64,000 bases of DNA from Natrinema salinisoli (GTDB lineage Archaea > Halobacteriota > Halobacteria > Halobacteriales > Natrialbaceae): the NCBI RefSeq assembly GCF_020405205.1, contig NZ_CP084470.1, forward strand, positions 186,001 to 250,000. Direction: 5' to 3'. How positions within the stretch are numbered: position 1 is the first letter of the stretch; the number at the start of each line of letters is the position of its first letter. Below the pieces are notes generated by a model, which ran no database searches, was not told the DNA's origin, and was given only the letters and a program-made list of their open reading frames with translations. Shown here piece after piece: positions 24,390 to 33,921 of this stretch. A program made the translations under genes and the position numbers.

Positions 24390-26350
24390 CTATCCAGCTC
24401 GAGTCGCTCACCATCCGTGCGTTCCGCGGAGTTCGCGAGGAAGAACAATTCGAATTCAACGGCAAAAACGCCGTTATCGCAGGACCAAACGGATCCGGCA
24501 AGAGTACGGTCCTCCAAGCGATCGAGTTCCTACTTACTGGACAGATTGCTGCGCTCAGAGGGTCCGGTACTGGCGGAATCAAAACGACCGAACATATTCC
24601 GAATCAATACGCTAATCCCGACGAAACAGCCGTCGAAGGGACGTTCACTGTCGAAGGTGAAGACTCGTTTCGAATCGTCCGGGAATTCACGAACCGCTCA
24701 CAGATGCAGGCCGAAGATCGCCCAGAAGCATTTACCGAACTTGTCACAGCAGCGAATCAGGGCCTCTTGAATCTCTCTCGTGATGAACTGCTGGAACTTG
24801 TTATCACGACTCCAGGTGACCGGAAAGATCAGATATACCATCTGATGAACACCGAAGGACTCGACGAGCGACGTCGACAACTCAAGCGGTTGGCGAAAAA
24901 TGCAGATCGTCAGGCATCAACGAACAAAACGCGCTATGAAGATAACCTCCAACAGATCCAGAAAATCGTTGGCGATGGAGTCGTGACGTCCATCGACGAC
25001 GATTCGGAACTCCGACCGGCAGCGCTCTGTGAAGCCGTGAACGTCCGGCGAGAGCGCGTCGGCGGTGATCCAATCGAGAGCATCGACGCGGTCGAGTCGT
25101 TCGAGGAAGGATTGACATCACCACTCGATCAGGCATCGAATCCGCTGCAGCGCGACGACGTCCGTCGACAACTGACTCAACTCGAGGATTGGGTCGACGA
25201 TGGGCAGACGGAGGTAGCAGAAGCATTGGACAACATTCGACAGGAAATTCGTGCACTGAGTGCAGACGAGGACGCACTCACTGCCCTCGCAGAGCGCTCA
25301 CTTGTCGACCAGGGCCGCAAGCTCGTCGATACGACTACGCGTGAGTGTCCGCTCTGTGAGCAACCGTGGGACAAAGGAGAGTTGCAAGCGCACCTCGAGA
25401 ACCGAGCCGATCGACTTGAGCGTATTGAGGGGCGTATCGAGACAATCGACGAATTGGCCGAGAACGCAGATCGGAAACTGAATTCGATCACAGGAACGAT
25501 CGACCGATTGGTCGAAGCACTCTCGACGGATGAGGTCGATATCGATCTTCGACCATTGGCGCAGTACCAAGAGCAACTCGAAGCAATCGTACAGGCTGTC
25601 GATACCGATCTCACAGACGATCCGAAAGCAGTGGATCTTGACAATCTGTCTCTTCCGAAGGCCGACCAGACTAACGTTCCCGAAACCCTCACTGAGCTCC
25701 GTGATACGGCAGCTGCGCTCCCGGAACGATCGACGATAGAAACCATGTGGGGCGAACTGCAGACGCTAGATAAGACACACAAACGGCTACAGACAGCTTC
25801 CATAGAACAGACGCGATATGCACGAGCAGCGAACGGGTTCGAAATCGCTCACGAAGAGTTCCTCAAGGCACGGGATGACGTCCTCAGTGATATCTTTGAA
25901 ACGATTAGTGACCGGTTCGCGAGCTTTTACCAAGCGGTGAATCCCGACGAAAGCGCGTTCAATCCAACGATCGGACAGACGGATACCGGGGTCGAATTCT
26001 CTGTGGAGTTCTTCGATACGGGCGACCACCCGCCGAATGCGCTGCATAGCGAAGGCCATCAGGACCTCATGGGCGTCTGTCTCTTCCTGGCATTAGCATC
26101 CGAGCTCTCTCCACTCGAGCGGACACCAGTATTGCTAGATGACGTTGTGATGTCGGTCGACGAAGGGCACCGAGAACAATTTGCAAAGGTGCTCCAAGAC
26201 GAGTTCAGCGACCACTTCCAATTCTTGATTGCAACCCACGACGAGACGTGGGTCAACCAGCTCGTGAATACAAGTGTCGTTGATGATAGGGAAGTGATCA
26301 AATTCGCTGAGTGGACGCCAGACCGTGGGCCAGTTCTCGAGGTGAAATAA
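24386..26350 (+). CDS. Rad50/SMC-like ATPase with a zinc hook
   Basis: A 654-residue ABC-type ATPase. Walker A GPNGSGKST is at 33-41. A coiled-coil region is split by a zinc hook C321-P-L-C324 followed by Q-P-W (Rad50/SbcC type). A signature-like region SEGHQDLMGVCLFLAL (about 553-568) and Walker B PVLLDDVVMSVDEGHR (about 580-595) follow, then IATHDETW. It is shorter than Rad50 and no Mre11 nuclease gene is adjacent. Such stand-alone hook ATPases are common in defence loci, where they sense or hold DNA. It is coupled to the 58-aa gene and is followed on the same strand by a transporter and a PLD-type nuclease. Confidence 0.9.
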   Translation: MTIQLESLTIRAFRGVREEEQFEFNGKNAVIAGPNGSGKSTVLQAIEFLLTGQIAALRGSGTGGIKTTEHIPNQYANPDETAVEGTFTVEGEDSFRIVREFTNRSQMQAEDRPEAFTELVTAANQGLLNLSRDELLELVITTPGDRKDQIYHLMNTEGLDERRRQLKRLAKNADRQASTNKTRYEDNLQQIQKIVGDGVVTSIDDDSELRPAALCEAVNVRRERVGGDPIESIDAVESFEEGLTSPLDQASNPLQRDDVRRQLTQLEDWVDDGQTEVAEALDNIRQEIRALSADEDALTALAERSLVDQGRKLVDTTTRECPLCEQPWDKGELQAHLENRADRLERIEGRIETIDELAENADRKLNSITGTIDRLVEALSTDEVDIDLRPLAQYQEQLEAIVQAVDTDLTDDPKAVDLDNLSLPKADQTNVPETLTELRDTAAALPERSTIETMWGELQTLDKTHKRLQTASIEQTRYARAANGFEIAHEEFLKARDDVLSDIFETISDRFASFYQAVNPDESAFNPTIGQTDTGVEFSVEFFDTGDHPPNALHSEGHQDLMGVCLFLALASELSPLERTPVLLDDVVMSVDEGHREQFAKVLQDEFSDHFQFLIATHDETWVNQLVNTSVVDDREVIKFAEWTPDRGPVLEVK

Positions 26351-26527
26351 GTCCAATCAGATCATAGTCTAACGACTAACAGTGAACCGAACTGTTCAAC
26401 CGATAAGATCATATACGTCAGAAATATTCTTCCAATATGATTCAAAGAGGGCTAATAGATGCTTTGGATAGCACTCATTTGTTGGATACAGAAGAGAGGA
26501 TATTCCTGAAAGGTAAGGTGATCCAGC

Positions 26528-27187
26528 ATGCAAATTGAGGACACCCGAGCAATCTGTACTACACTTTTTGCTGGATCCATTGTCCTCGCCAATGTACTAG
26601 CAGCAAAATTGACGTGGGTCGAATTACCTGTTATCGGTGGCGTTGCCGTTCCAGCAGGGTTTGTTGCGTTCGGTGTCGCCTATCTCGCGTCAGACTTGCT
26701 TGTTGAGTACCACGGACGCGAGTATGCGGCATCAGTCGTCAACGGAACTGTAGCCACGCTTGTTGTAGCGTACGCGCTAGTCTTCGTGGCGATCTGGATG
26801 CCGACAGCGCCCTTCTATGATGGAGAAGCAGCGTTCGTAGCTACGCTTGGTGATTCGGCGTCGATTATCCTAGCATCTGTCGTAGCGTTGGCAATCGCTC
26901 AACACCTTGATGTCAGACTTTTTTCGAAACTCAAGTCTCGAACAGGTGGTCGACATCGGTGGATACGCAACTGTGGGTCGACCGCCACCAGTCAGGGTGT
27001 CGATACGGTCGTGTTCATCACACTCGGGTTCGCGATCTTCCCAACTATCGGTCTCGGCGGTGACCCAACGTGGGGGTGGTCGTTGATATCGATCGTCATC
27101 GGCCAGTATTTGGTCAAACTACTGGTTGCACTCGTTGATACCGTGCCGTTCTACGCGGTGACGGAAGTCGTTGAGCAGAGGGCGTGA
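26528..27187 (+). CDS. VUT-family membrane protein (queuosine-precursor-transporter-like)
   Basis: A 219-residue protein with six or so hydrophobic segments. The motif ASDLLVEYHGREYA and the C-terminal half (TSQGVDTVVFITLGFAIF... YLVKLLVALVDTVPFYAVTEVV) match the YhhQ/QPTR (COG1738, VUT) family, where the conserved D-x-x-x-E-x-x-G and S-Q-x-x-D motifs are diagnostic. In bacteria these import preQ0/preQ1; in archaea they may supply archaeosine precursors. Its place between a hook ATPase and a PLD nuclease is unusual. The GTG of the next gene follows its stop after about 30 bp. Confidence 0.85.
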   Translation: MQIEDTRAICTTLFAGSIVLANVLAAKLTWVELPVIGGVAVPAGFVAFGVAYLASDLLVEYHGREYAASVVNGTVATLVVAYALVFVAIWMPTAPFYDGEAAFVATLGDSASIILASVVALAIAQHLDVRLFSKLKSRTGGRHRWIRNCGSTATSQGVDTVVFITLGFAIFPTIGLGGDPTWGWSLISIVIGQYLVKLLVALVDTVPFYAVTEVVEQRA

Positions 27188-27217
27188 AACCTCGATGCGA
27201 CCGCCCGTAGTGAGTCC

Positions 27218-29065
27218 GTGGAGACCGCTCTTGCCCGGTACCGACGGGTTGAACTGGCCGCTACGAACGAGGAGCGCGACCTCGAGACCCTCGTCTCGTT
27301 GCACAATCGGCTGTTGGTCGACCTCGGACTTGTCGACGCCGAGCAAGAATCGGAGACTGGCCCGGTCTCGGAGGTCGGCGCGCTCGTCCTATGCGGTGAG
27401 GATCCTCAAACCCTCCTGGAGACCCTCGCCGTCGCTAAGTGGCGGAGCGCCCGCCGTCTCCTCCGGGAATGCCTGGCAATCGACGGGGAACTTCCCAGAG
27501 AGGAGTACAACGGCCTACTCCGCGACGACTGGGAAAAAAACGTCCTGACTCCCCTGCTCGGATCGTTCGGGCTCCTGACCGCGTATCCGACCGGCGTCGA
27601 CGTTACCGAGTCGGCCGCACAGGCGGCCATGGACGCATACGATGCGACCTCGACGGACGTCGCAAGGGCGTCGCTCTACTGCCGCGTGCTCTCGTCAACG
27701 ATGAGCCTCGACGACTCGACTGGGGCGGACGTCACAAGTGAACTACTAGGTATCGAACCGGGCAGCGAGGTCGTTCCCGCAAACGCGATCGGGACGCTCG
27801 GAGAGGACTTTCCGCGAGCGATCGACCACGAAGCGGTCCTCGAGGCAGCGAGCGAGATCCGGGTGGAGTACGAGCAGGCGTCCCAAAGATATCGCCGCCT
27901 GGCCACCGGTGACGTCTCGGTGCCCGAGCGAGCCGATAAGGTCCTTCGCGTTACGTCCGAGGACGTCGATCCTTCTGATATCGCGTCGGTCGATGAGATC
28001 TTGAATCTGGTCGCGACGGTTATCGATGGCGATCTCGGTCGAATCGAAATGGACTATGTCACTGACGCCCTCAACGCCGAGCCCTACGATTGCTTCCAAG
28101 TACTGAACAACGTGCCCGGACTCGAATGCGATCTTGCAGACGAGACCGTCGAGGTGGTGCGCGTCCCGTCCGATGTCGCCGGGACAAGCCGCCTCGACGA
28201 GTACGTCGAGTACTTGCTTGATCAACACGCGATCGTCTCTCAGCGGATCGAAGCTCTCTCGCATCCCGAGTTCGAACTCGAGGGGAACCACGCCGACGCG
28301 AACCTCGTGGATCGCCTCGATCGTCTCCAGGATCGTCAGGTCGCGCCAACGTACTTCGCGTACACGTTGATCGACCCCGAGTCGCTCGGCGAAGAGGCGA
28401 TGGACGACTACGTCGGCGACTCCCGGGGCCTCCGCCGCGAGCGCGCCCTCCTCCAACGGTGGCATGAGGACCTGCCGAGCGGCCTTCGGTCGTACACGGC
28501 GATGACCGACCGCCTATTCAGCCTCGGGCTAGAGGAAGAACTGGATCACCGTGTCCTCCGGATCATGACGCCGTTCGACGATGACACGTTCAGCGAGTAC
28601 GCCGCGCAACTGCGGCGCCTCCTGGAACGTGGCTTCGAACTCCGCCTGCTCACTCGTCACACGAAAGAGCCCTGGGAGTGGCGCCGTCTTCGGGACAACC
28701 TGCTCGCACAACTCGAATCGAACCGCAAGAACGTCCACATCCGGACCTACTCGCGCTTCAAGACCCACCAGCGGGTCACCCGTGACACGGACCTCAGCGA
28801 CCTCAGTGAGCTCGGGATCCACGGCAAACTTCACGTCATCGGCGCTCCCGACGAGGGTGCCGCACTGCTTGGCTCGGCGAACTTCATGGAGAACAGCTAC
28901 CACTGGAACCCCGAGTGTGGCGTCTACACCGAGCAGTCCGCGTTCGTCGACAGCGCCACCGAGTTCTTCGATGTCGTCTGGGATATCGCCGGTGCGGACC
29001 AGCTCTCGCTGGAACGACTCCAGGAGATTCCGGAACGGCGGTTTATCCCGAGCTACTACAGTTAG
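27218..29065 (+). CDS. large protein with a C-terminal PLD (HKD) nuclease-like domain
   Basis: A 615-residue protein from GTG 27218. The N-terminal 430 residues are helical and acidic with no recognised domain. The C-terminal part has the PLD fold: a first strand/helix unit HRVLRIMTPFDDDTFSEYAAQLRRLLERGFELRLLTRH and then one HKD motif, G-I-H-G-K-L-H (His535, Lys537) ...LLGSANFMENSYHWNPECGV. With one HKD per chain it probably acts as a dimer, as in DrmC- or DpdK-type defence nucleases. Position after the hook ATPase and VUT gene suggests a shared role, perhaps DNA restriction. This is inferred from context only. Confidence 0.8.
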   Translation: METALARYRRVELAATNEERDLETLVSLHNRLLVDLGLVDAEQESETGPVSEVGALVLCGEDPQTLLETLAVAKWRSARRLLRECLAIDGELPREEYNGLLRDDWEKNVLTPLLGSFGLLTAYPTGVDVTESAAQAAMDAYDATSTDVARASLYCRVLSSTMSLDDSTGADVTSELLGIEPGSEVVPANAIGTLGEDFPRAIDHEAVLEAASEIRVEYEQASQRYRRLATGDVSVPERADKVLRVTSEDVDPSDIASVDEILNLVATVIDGDLGRIEMDYVTDALNAEPYDCFQVLNNVPGLECDLADETVEVVRVPSDVAGTSRLDEYVEYLLDQHAIVSQRIEALSHPEFELEGNHADANLVDRLDRLQDRQVAPTYFAYTLIDPESLGEEAMDDYVGDSRGLRRERALLQRWHEDLPSGLRSYTAMTDRLFSLGLEEELDHRVLRIMTPFDDDTFSEYAAQLRRLLERGFELRLLTRHTKEPWEWRRLRDNLLAQLESNRKNVHIRTYSRFKTHQRVTRDTDLSDLSELGIHGKLHVIGAPDEGAALLGSANFMENSYHWNPECGVYTEQSAFVDSATEFFDVVWDIAGADQLSLERLQEIPERRFIPSYYS

Positions 29066-29082
29066 CCCTCGCTATCTGTTCT

Positions 29083-29517
29083 TTAGACCTTCTCAAAGAG
29101 TCCTGGACTGGTCGGAGGGGTATAGGAATCGAGGAACGACCGGACGCTCCCGTGCTTCGCACGAAGCGTCTCGAAGCGCTCGTCGGTGGGTCGCATGAAC
29201 CCCTGCGGGTATTCCATCGAGTACCCCAGCGCCTCGTGGAGTTCCTCCGCGGGGAGATCGATCCGTCGAACGCGATCCAGATAGATCACGAAGGGCCACG
29301 GCTCCTCTTTGTTCGCGACGATTCGGCCCCCATCGTAGGGCACCCACAGTTCCTCTGCGACATCAAGACAGTAGCACACCAACCAAAGAACGCCTGGAAT
29401 GTCACCACTGCGACCGGACAATCGACCCCGGAAGACGCCCCGAACGGGAGCAAGGACGGCATTGCGATCATCCCCATTGTCAGTTAGTGCAGAGTCAGCC
29501 CACAATCTGTGGATCAC
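29083..29517 (-). CDS. possible hypothetical protein (minus strand, convergent with the PLD gene)
   Basis: A 144-codon frame with only a GTG at 29515-29517 as start. The C-terminal 90 residues, ELWVPYDGGRIVANKEEPWPFVIYLDRVRRIDLPAEELHEALGYSMEYPQGFMRPTDERFETL, look coding (balanced, acidic, few rare residues). The first 50 look less so, so it may be the 3' part of a truncated gene. No family recognised. Confidence 0.45.
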   Translation of the reverse strand: MIHRLWADSALTDNGDDRNAVLAPVRGVFRGRLSGRSGDIPGVLWLVCYCLDVAEELWVPYDGGRIVANKEEPWPFVIYLDRVRRIDLPAEELHEALGYSMEYPQGFMRPTDERFETLRAKHGSVRSFLDSYTPPTSPGLFEKV

Positions 29518-29573
29518 CTATCTGAAGGTCGCAGGAGAAAGGGACTTCTGGCCCAAGAGCGTCTACCAAATCA

Positions 29574-32500
29574 ATGGATGCAGGAGCAGACGCCACGGAT
29601 CCGACGTTCTGGGCAGACACCGATGATGAGGTGGCGGTCCAACGATTCCGGACACTCGTCAATACGGTCAACGACGGGATTTACCAGCTCGACGCTGCCG
29701 GACGATTCGTTGCGGTCAACGCTGTTATCGTCGAGATGTCTGGCTATACCCGTGACGAACTTCTGGGCGAACACGTCTCACTCCTCCTTGCGGACGACGA
29801 TATCGACCGTATCAGACGCAGAATCGAGGCCTGCCTGGCAGATAGCACACAACTAAACGAGACGTTTGAATTCATTGCCCGGACTAAAAACGGAGAATCT
29901 ACTCTCTGTGAACTCCAGACAAGTCTACTCGTCGAAGACGGATCGTTCGAAGGGACTGTTGGTATCGTTCGTGATATCACCAATCGGAAACAACATGAAC
30001 AGTTGCTTCAGGACCAGAAACGTCAACTCGAGCGCGAACGTGACCTGGTACACCATATTCTCGAGACGAGCCCCATCGGCATTCAGGTGCTGGATGCAGA
30101 CGGTGAAATCACGCGGATGAACGATCGTCTCAAGGAAATACTGGAGATTTCAACCGCAGAGGCAAACACGTACGATCCATCAGACCGATCCGTCTACGAC
30201 GAAACCGGGGAAGAACTCACGATTGACGAGCATCCGTTTGCCCATACGCTTGAGACAGGTGAACCAGTCTACGAGAAAATGATGCGCATCGAGCTCCCCA
30301 GCGGTGACACCCGCTGGCTCTCGGTCAACGCAGCACCTATTCTCACGGACGACGGGACAATCGACCGCGTCGTTACCACTGCTGAGGACGTCACCGAACT
30401 CAAGGAGCGGGAGCGCGAACTCTCGACGGAACTGGACGAAATGTTCGGGCGGATTTCGGACGCGTTCTACGCGCTCGACGAGGAGTTTCGGTTCGAACAC
30501 GTCAACACGCAGGCCGAGGAACTCCTCCAGCACTCCGAGAACAAGTTACTCGGCAAGAAACTCTGGGACGTGTTTCCCTCTGCTGCCGAGATCGACGAGG
30601 TCTGGGATGCGTTCCATACGGCACTCGAAACACAGGAGGCAACCAGCTACGAACTCTACTACGACGAACTTGACTTCTGGGTCGAAGCGAATATCTATCC
30701 CTCTGAGACTGGCGTCTCGGTCTATTTCCGCGACGTCACTGAGAGAAAGGAACACGAGCAAGAACTCGAACTGTTCCGGACGCTGCTGGATCACTCTTCC
30801 GACAGCGTGTTCGTGATCGATCCGTCCACGGGGCAGTTCCTTGACGTAAACGGGACCGCCTGCCGTCGCCTCGGATACGACCGCGAGGAACTGCTGGAGC
30901 TATCAGTCCCCGATATCGAATGGGGGTTGCCCGATCTTTCGGTGTGGGAATCTCACGTTAAGGAGGTGAAAACTGAGGGAGGAGCGACCTTCGACGGGAG
31001 ACACGAACGAAAGGACGGGAGTACCTTCCCAGTTGAAGTCAACGTCTCATACGCCGATCTGTCTCAGGAATACGTCATCGCAGTTGCCCGTGACGTAACT
31101 GAACGCCGGCAGCGCGAGCGTGAACTCGAGGAGTCTGAACGCCGGTACCGGACGCTCGCTGAGTGTTTCCCAAACGGGATCGTTACCCTGTTCGATGACG
31201 ATTTGACGTATACCCTGGCGGCAGGACGAGCATTCGATGATCTCCCCCTCGATCCCGATGAGGTAGAAGGGAACCCCGTCCAGGACGTGTGGGGCGCCGA
31301 TACCGTTGCGGCACTGGAACCACAGTTACGGGCCGCACTCGACGACGAGGAGACCGCGATCGAACTCGAATACGCGGGGCGGGAGTGGGTCGTGTACGTC
31401 GTCCCGGTCGCGAACGACAGCGGTGAGATATTTGCCGGGATGACGATGGCCCAGGACATCACTGAGCGCAAGGAGACCGAACGACAGCTGCGCCACCGCG
31501 AACACGAGCTCGAGCAGTACAAGGAATACACTGACGACATTCTGGGTGCGATCGACGACGTGTTCTACGTCCTCGATGAGAACGGCACCCTCAAGCGGTG
31601 GAACGCGACCGTCTCCGAAGTAACAGGCTATGCAAGCGACGAGGTTGAGACGATGCACGCACTGGATTTCTTTGCCGAGACGGATCACGAACAGATCGTG
31701 AACGCCATCGCTGAGGGATTCGAGACAGGGACGACACAAGTTGAAGCGAATCTGCAGACCAAAGCGGGTGATGAAATTCCGTACGAGTTCGTTGCCAACA
31801 GTCTGGAGAATCCCGCCGGGGATCAAGTGCTTACGGGTATCGGCCGGGATGTGTCTGCACGTGAGGAGAAACGGCGGAAACTCGAAGAGACGGTCGAGCA
31901 ACTCGAAACTTCCAACGAGCGCCTCGAACAGTTCGCCTACGCCGCCTCGCACGATCTACAGGAACCGCTGCGAATGGTTTCCAGCTACCTGCAGCTCCTC
32001 GAACGCCGCTACGGCAACGCACTCGACGAAGAGGGGGAGGAATTCCTCAAGTTCGCCGTCGATGGTGCTGACCGGATGCGGACGATGATCGAGGGGCTTC
32101 TCGCCTATTCTCGTGTCGAAACGAAGGGCAATCCGATTGAGCCAGTTGATCTCGAGGAGATACTTGATGATGTGGTCGACGATCTCCAGCTTCGAATCGC
32201 GGAGACCGATGCTGAACTCACCGTCGAGGAACTTCCGTGCGTCGAGGGTGACGCCAGCCAACTGCGCCAAATGCTTCAAAACTTGCTGAGTAATGCCATC
32301 AACTACAGCGGCGACAAACCGCCGCAGATTCACGTCGATGCGGAGCGACGAGGCGAGATGTGGACGATTTCGATCCACGACGAGGGCATCGGTATCGCGC
32401 CCGACGATCAGGAACGGGTGTTCGAAATCTTCAAACGGCTTCATGGCCGCGAAGCGTACGAGGGGGCTGGGATTGGACTCGCACTCTGTCAACGGATCAT

Positions 32501-32594
32501 TGAGCGCCACGGCGGTGAGATTTGGGTAGAATCGGAACTAGGTGAGGGGGCGACGTTCTCGTTTGCCCTTCCTGCGGCAGGAAATGATAATTGA
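29574..32594 (+). CDS. multi-PAS sensor histidine kinase
   Basis: A 1,006-residue soluble kinase with about six tandem PAS/PAC domains between residues 20 and 770. PAC ends are visible as G-x-V-R-D-I-T-N-R-K, TTAEDVTELKERE, YFRDVTERKEHE, VARDVTERRQRE and MAQDITERKETE. The HisKA domain has FAYAASHDLQEPLRMV (phospho-His793). The ATPase domain has an N box (LQNLLSNAINY), G1 (DEGIGIAPDD) and G2 (GAGIGLALCQRI). It resembles haloarchaeal orphan kinases. Its kinase core is nearly the same as that of the 35568-37625 kinase (SHD-[LQ/LR]-EPLRMVSSYLQL), so the two are paralogues. No adjacent response regulator. Confidence 0.93.
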   Translation: MDAGADATDPTFWADTDDEVAVQRFRTLVNTVNDGIYQLDAAGRFVAVNAVIVEMSGYTRDELLGEHVSLLLADDDIDRIRRRIEACLADSTQLNETFEFIARTKNGESTLCELQTSLLVEDGSFEGTVGIVRDITNRKQHEQLLQDQKRQLERERDLVHHILETSPIGIQVLDADGEITRMNDRLKEILEISTAEANTYDPSDRSVYDETGEELTIDEHPFAHTLETGEPVYEKMMRIELPSGDTRWLSVNAAPILTDDGTIDRVVTTAEDVTELKERERELSTELDEMFGRISDAFYALDEEFRFEHVNTQAEELLQHSENKLLGKKLWDVFPSAAEIDEVWDAFHTALETQEATSYELYYDELDFWVEANIYPSETGVSVYFRDVTERKEHEQELELFRTLLDHSSDSVFVIDPSTGQFLDVNGTACRRLGYDREELLELSVPDIEWGLPDLSVWESHVKEVKTEGGATFDGRHERKDGSTFPVEVNVSYADLSQEYVIAVARDVTERRQRERELEESERRYRTLAECFPNGIVTLFDDDLTYTLAAGRAFDDLPLDPDEVEGNPVQDVWGADTVAALEPQLRAALDDEETAIELEYAGREWVVYVVPVANDSGEIFAGMTMAQDITERKETERQLRHREHELEQYKEYTDDILGAIDDVFYVLDENGTLKRWNATVSEVTGYASDEVETMHALDFFAETDHEQIVNAIAEGFETGTTQVEANLQTKAGDEIPYEFVANSLENPAGDQVLTGIGRDVSAREEKRRKLEETVEQLETSNERLEQFAYAASHDLQEPLRMVSSYLQLLERRYGNALDEEGEEFLKFAVDGADRMRTMIEGLLAYSRVETKGNPIEPVDLEEILDDVVDDLQLRIAETDAELTVEELPCVEGDASQLRQMLQNLLSNAINYSGDKPPQIHVDAERRGEMWTISIHDEGIGIAPDDQERVFEIFKRLHGREAYEGAGIGLALCQRIIERHGGEIWVESELGEGATFSFALPAAGNDN

Positions 32595-33324
32595 GTGCTA
32601 GATACCGTGTTAAGCTCTCCACCTGTACTTACCGCTGAGGACTTCAACAGAGCTAATGAATTATCTTCTAATCGTGTCCTCAGTTGGCTGTCGGCAGCCC
32701 ACGCGAGTACGAACGCTCACCGAGACGGCTACACTGCTCACGATAATTATTCCGACCATCAGTAATGAGGCAACAGCGCCAACGAGCCAGATATTGTCCG
32801 AAGGAGTACGAGGAGAAAATATTTCAAGATCGATCGGTTCGATCGAATTTCCCTGTGTTTCGAAGCGAGAATAGTCGCGGAATTCCTCTCCCTACTCATC
32901 TAACCCGTCCTCCTACCGGAGCTCAAGGAGTTGCAGATAGATCGAGACCATGCGCGACGACGACTCTGGGAGCCTGCCGTCGACTCAAACTCGAATACAG
33001 TACCGGAAAACGCGAGTTCCATCTAGTGAATTCGTCTTCAGAATTGCGCTCGATGGAGAAAGTGATCGTGCCCGCGGTCGTTTACTGAGCCGATGACAGG
33101 AAAGGTCCCGTCTGTCATCGATCATAGCAACAAGCAAACTACATACCAATGAGTTTGGCCAGAACCCTTATCATTTCGCTGTTTAGTTATGTTTCTGGTA
33201 GAAGTAGACAGTCTGGTTTGGAGCCTGATTCACTGAACGGGAGAGAGTAGGGAAAATAACACCTATATGATGGGGGGATCGCGGGAGGTTACGAACTAAC
33301 TGCCATCTAACAACACAGATCAGT
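32595..33324. other. 730-bp stretch with IS-like ends and no intact gene
   Basis: It contains the 16-bp repeat (32622-32637) shared with 3442-3457, directly followed by GAGGACTTCAACAGAGCT (32637-32654), a diverged right IS end. A weak plus-strand tail frame ends at 33088 (SSSELRSMEKVIVPAVVY) without a recognised family. Confidence 0.5.
32637..32654 (-). repeat. diverged orphan IS end (right-end orientation)
   Basis: GAGGACTTCAACAGAGCT compared with GAGGATTTCAACAGAGCC, two differences. No transposase is adjacent. Confidence 0.45.
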
Positions 33325-33921
33325 ATGCACGGAATCATTCTGAAAGGGCTGAAGGACTTCACGATCGAACAGTACGATGAGGCCACTTGGAATCGCATTC
33401 GGGACGAAGCAGACGTCGAGCGAAGACTGTATGTCCCGGTGACCGAATATCCCGACGAACACGTTTTCGAACTCGTCACGACGGCCTCGGAGATTTCAGG
33501 GGTAGATCCGCCGATACTCTTACGCGCGTTCGGCCGGTTTCTCGTCCCACAACTCGTTCAGACCTACGGCGTCCACGTCGAGAAGGACTGGGACGGCCTC
33601 GAGTTGATCGAGAACGTCGAGGAATACATCCACATGGCGCTTCGGGCAAAAGACATGGCGGACTTCACTCCGCCGGCCGTCGACGCTCGTCGGCTCGACG
33701 AGAATCGTGTCGTTGTCCGCTACAACTCCGATCGGCAACTGTGCGAAGTCGCCATCGGCATTCTTGTGGGAATAGGTGAGTTCTACGATGAGTCCTACAC
33801 AGTGACCGAATCTCAGTGCATGCACGACGGCGCTCCAAAGTGTGAGATCGTCGTCGAGCGCGAGATCCCCACATCGCTCGATAACGGAGACGACAGCATG
33901 AATTCCGTGAGGACACCATGA
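33325..33921 (+). CDS. H-NOX (haem NO-binding) domain protein
   Basis: A 198-residue protein, MHGIILKGLKDFTIEQYDEATW..., with the diagnostic Y-x-S-x-R motif (Tyr133, Ser135, Arg137) that binds haem propionates and a proximal haem ligand His103 (EEYIHMALR). Pro at 116/117 is also as expected. H-NOX proteins sense NO or O2. The C-terminal end CMHDGAPKCEIVVEREI resembles the last strand of the family. It overlaps the next gene by ATGA, so sensor and enzyme-like partner are coupled. It lies between two PAS kinases, which could be signalling partners. Confidence 0.92.
   Translation: MHGIILKGLKDFTIEQYDEATWNRIRDEADVERRLYVPVTEYPDEHVFELVTTASEISGVDPPILLRAFGRFLVPQLVQTYGVHVEKDWDGLELIENVEEYIHMALRAKDMADFTPPAVDARRLDENRVVVRYNSDRQLCEVAIGILVGIGEFYDESYTVTESQCMHDGAPKCEIVVEREIPTSLDNGDDSMNSVRTP

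Noticed and set aside
31326-31952. 208-codon minus-strand frame inside the large PAS kinase
   Set aside because: Complementary-strand shadow of a clear PAS/kinase coding region; no domain.
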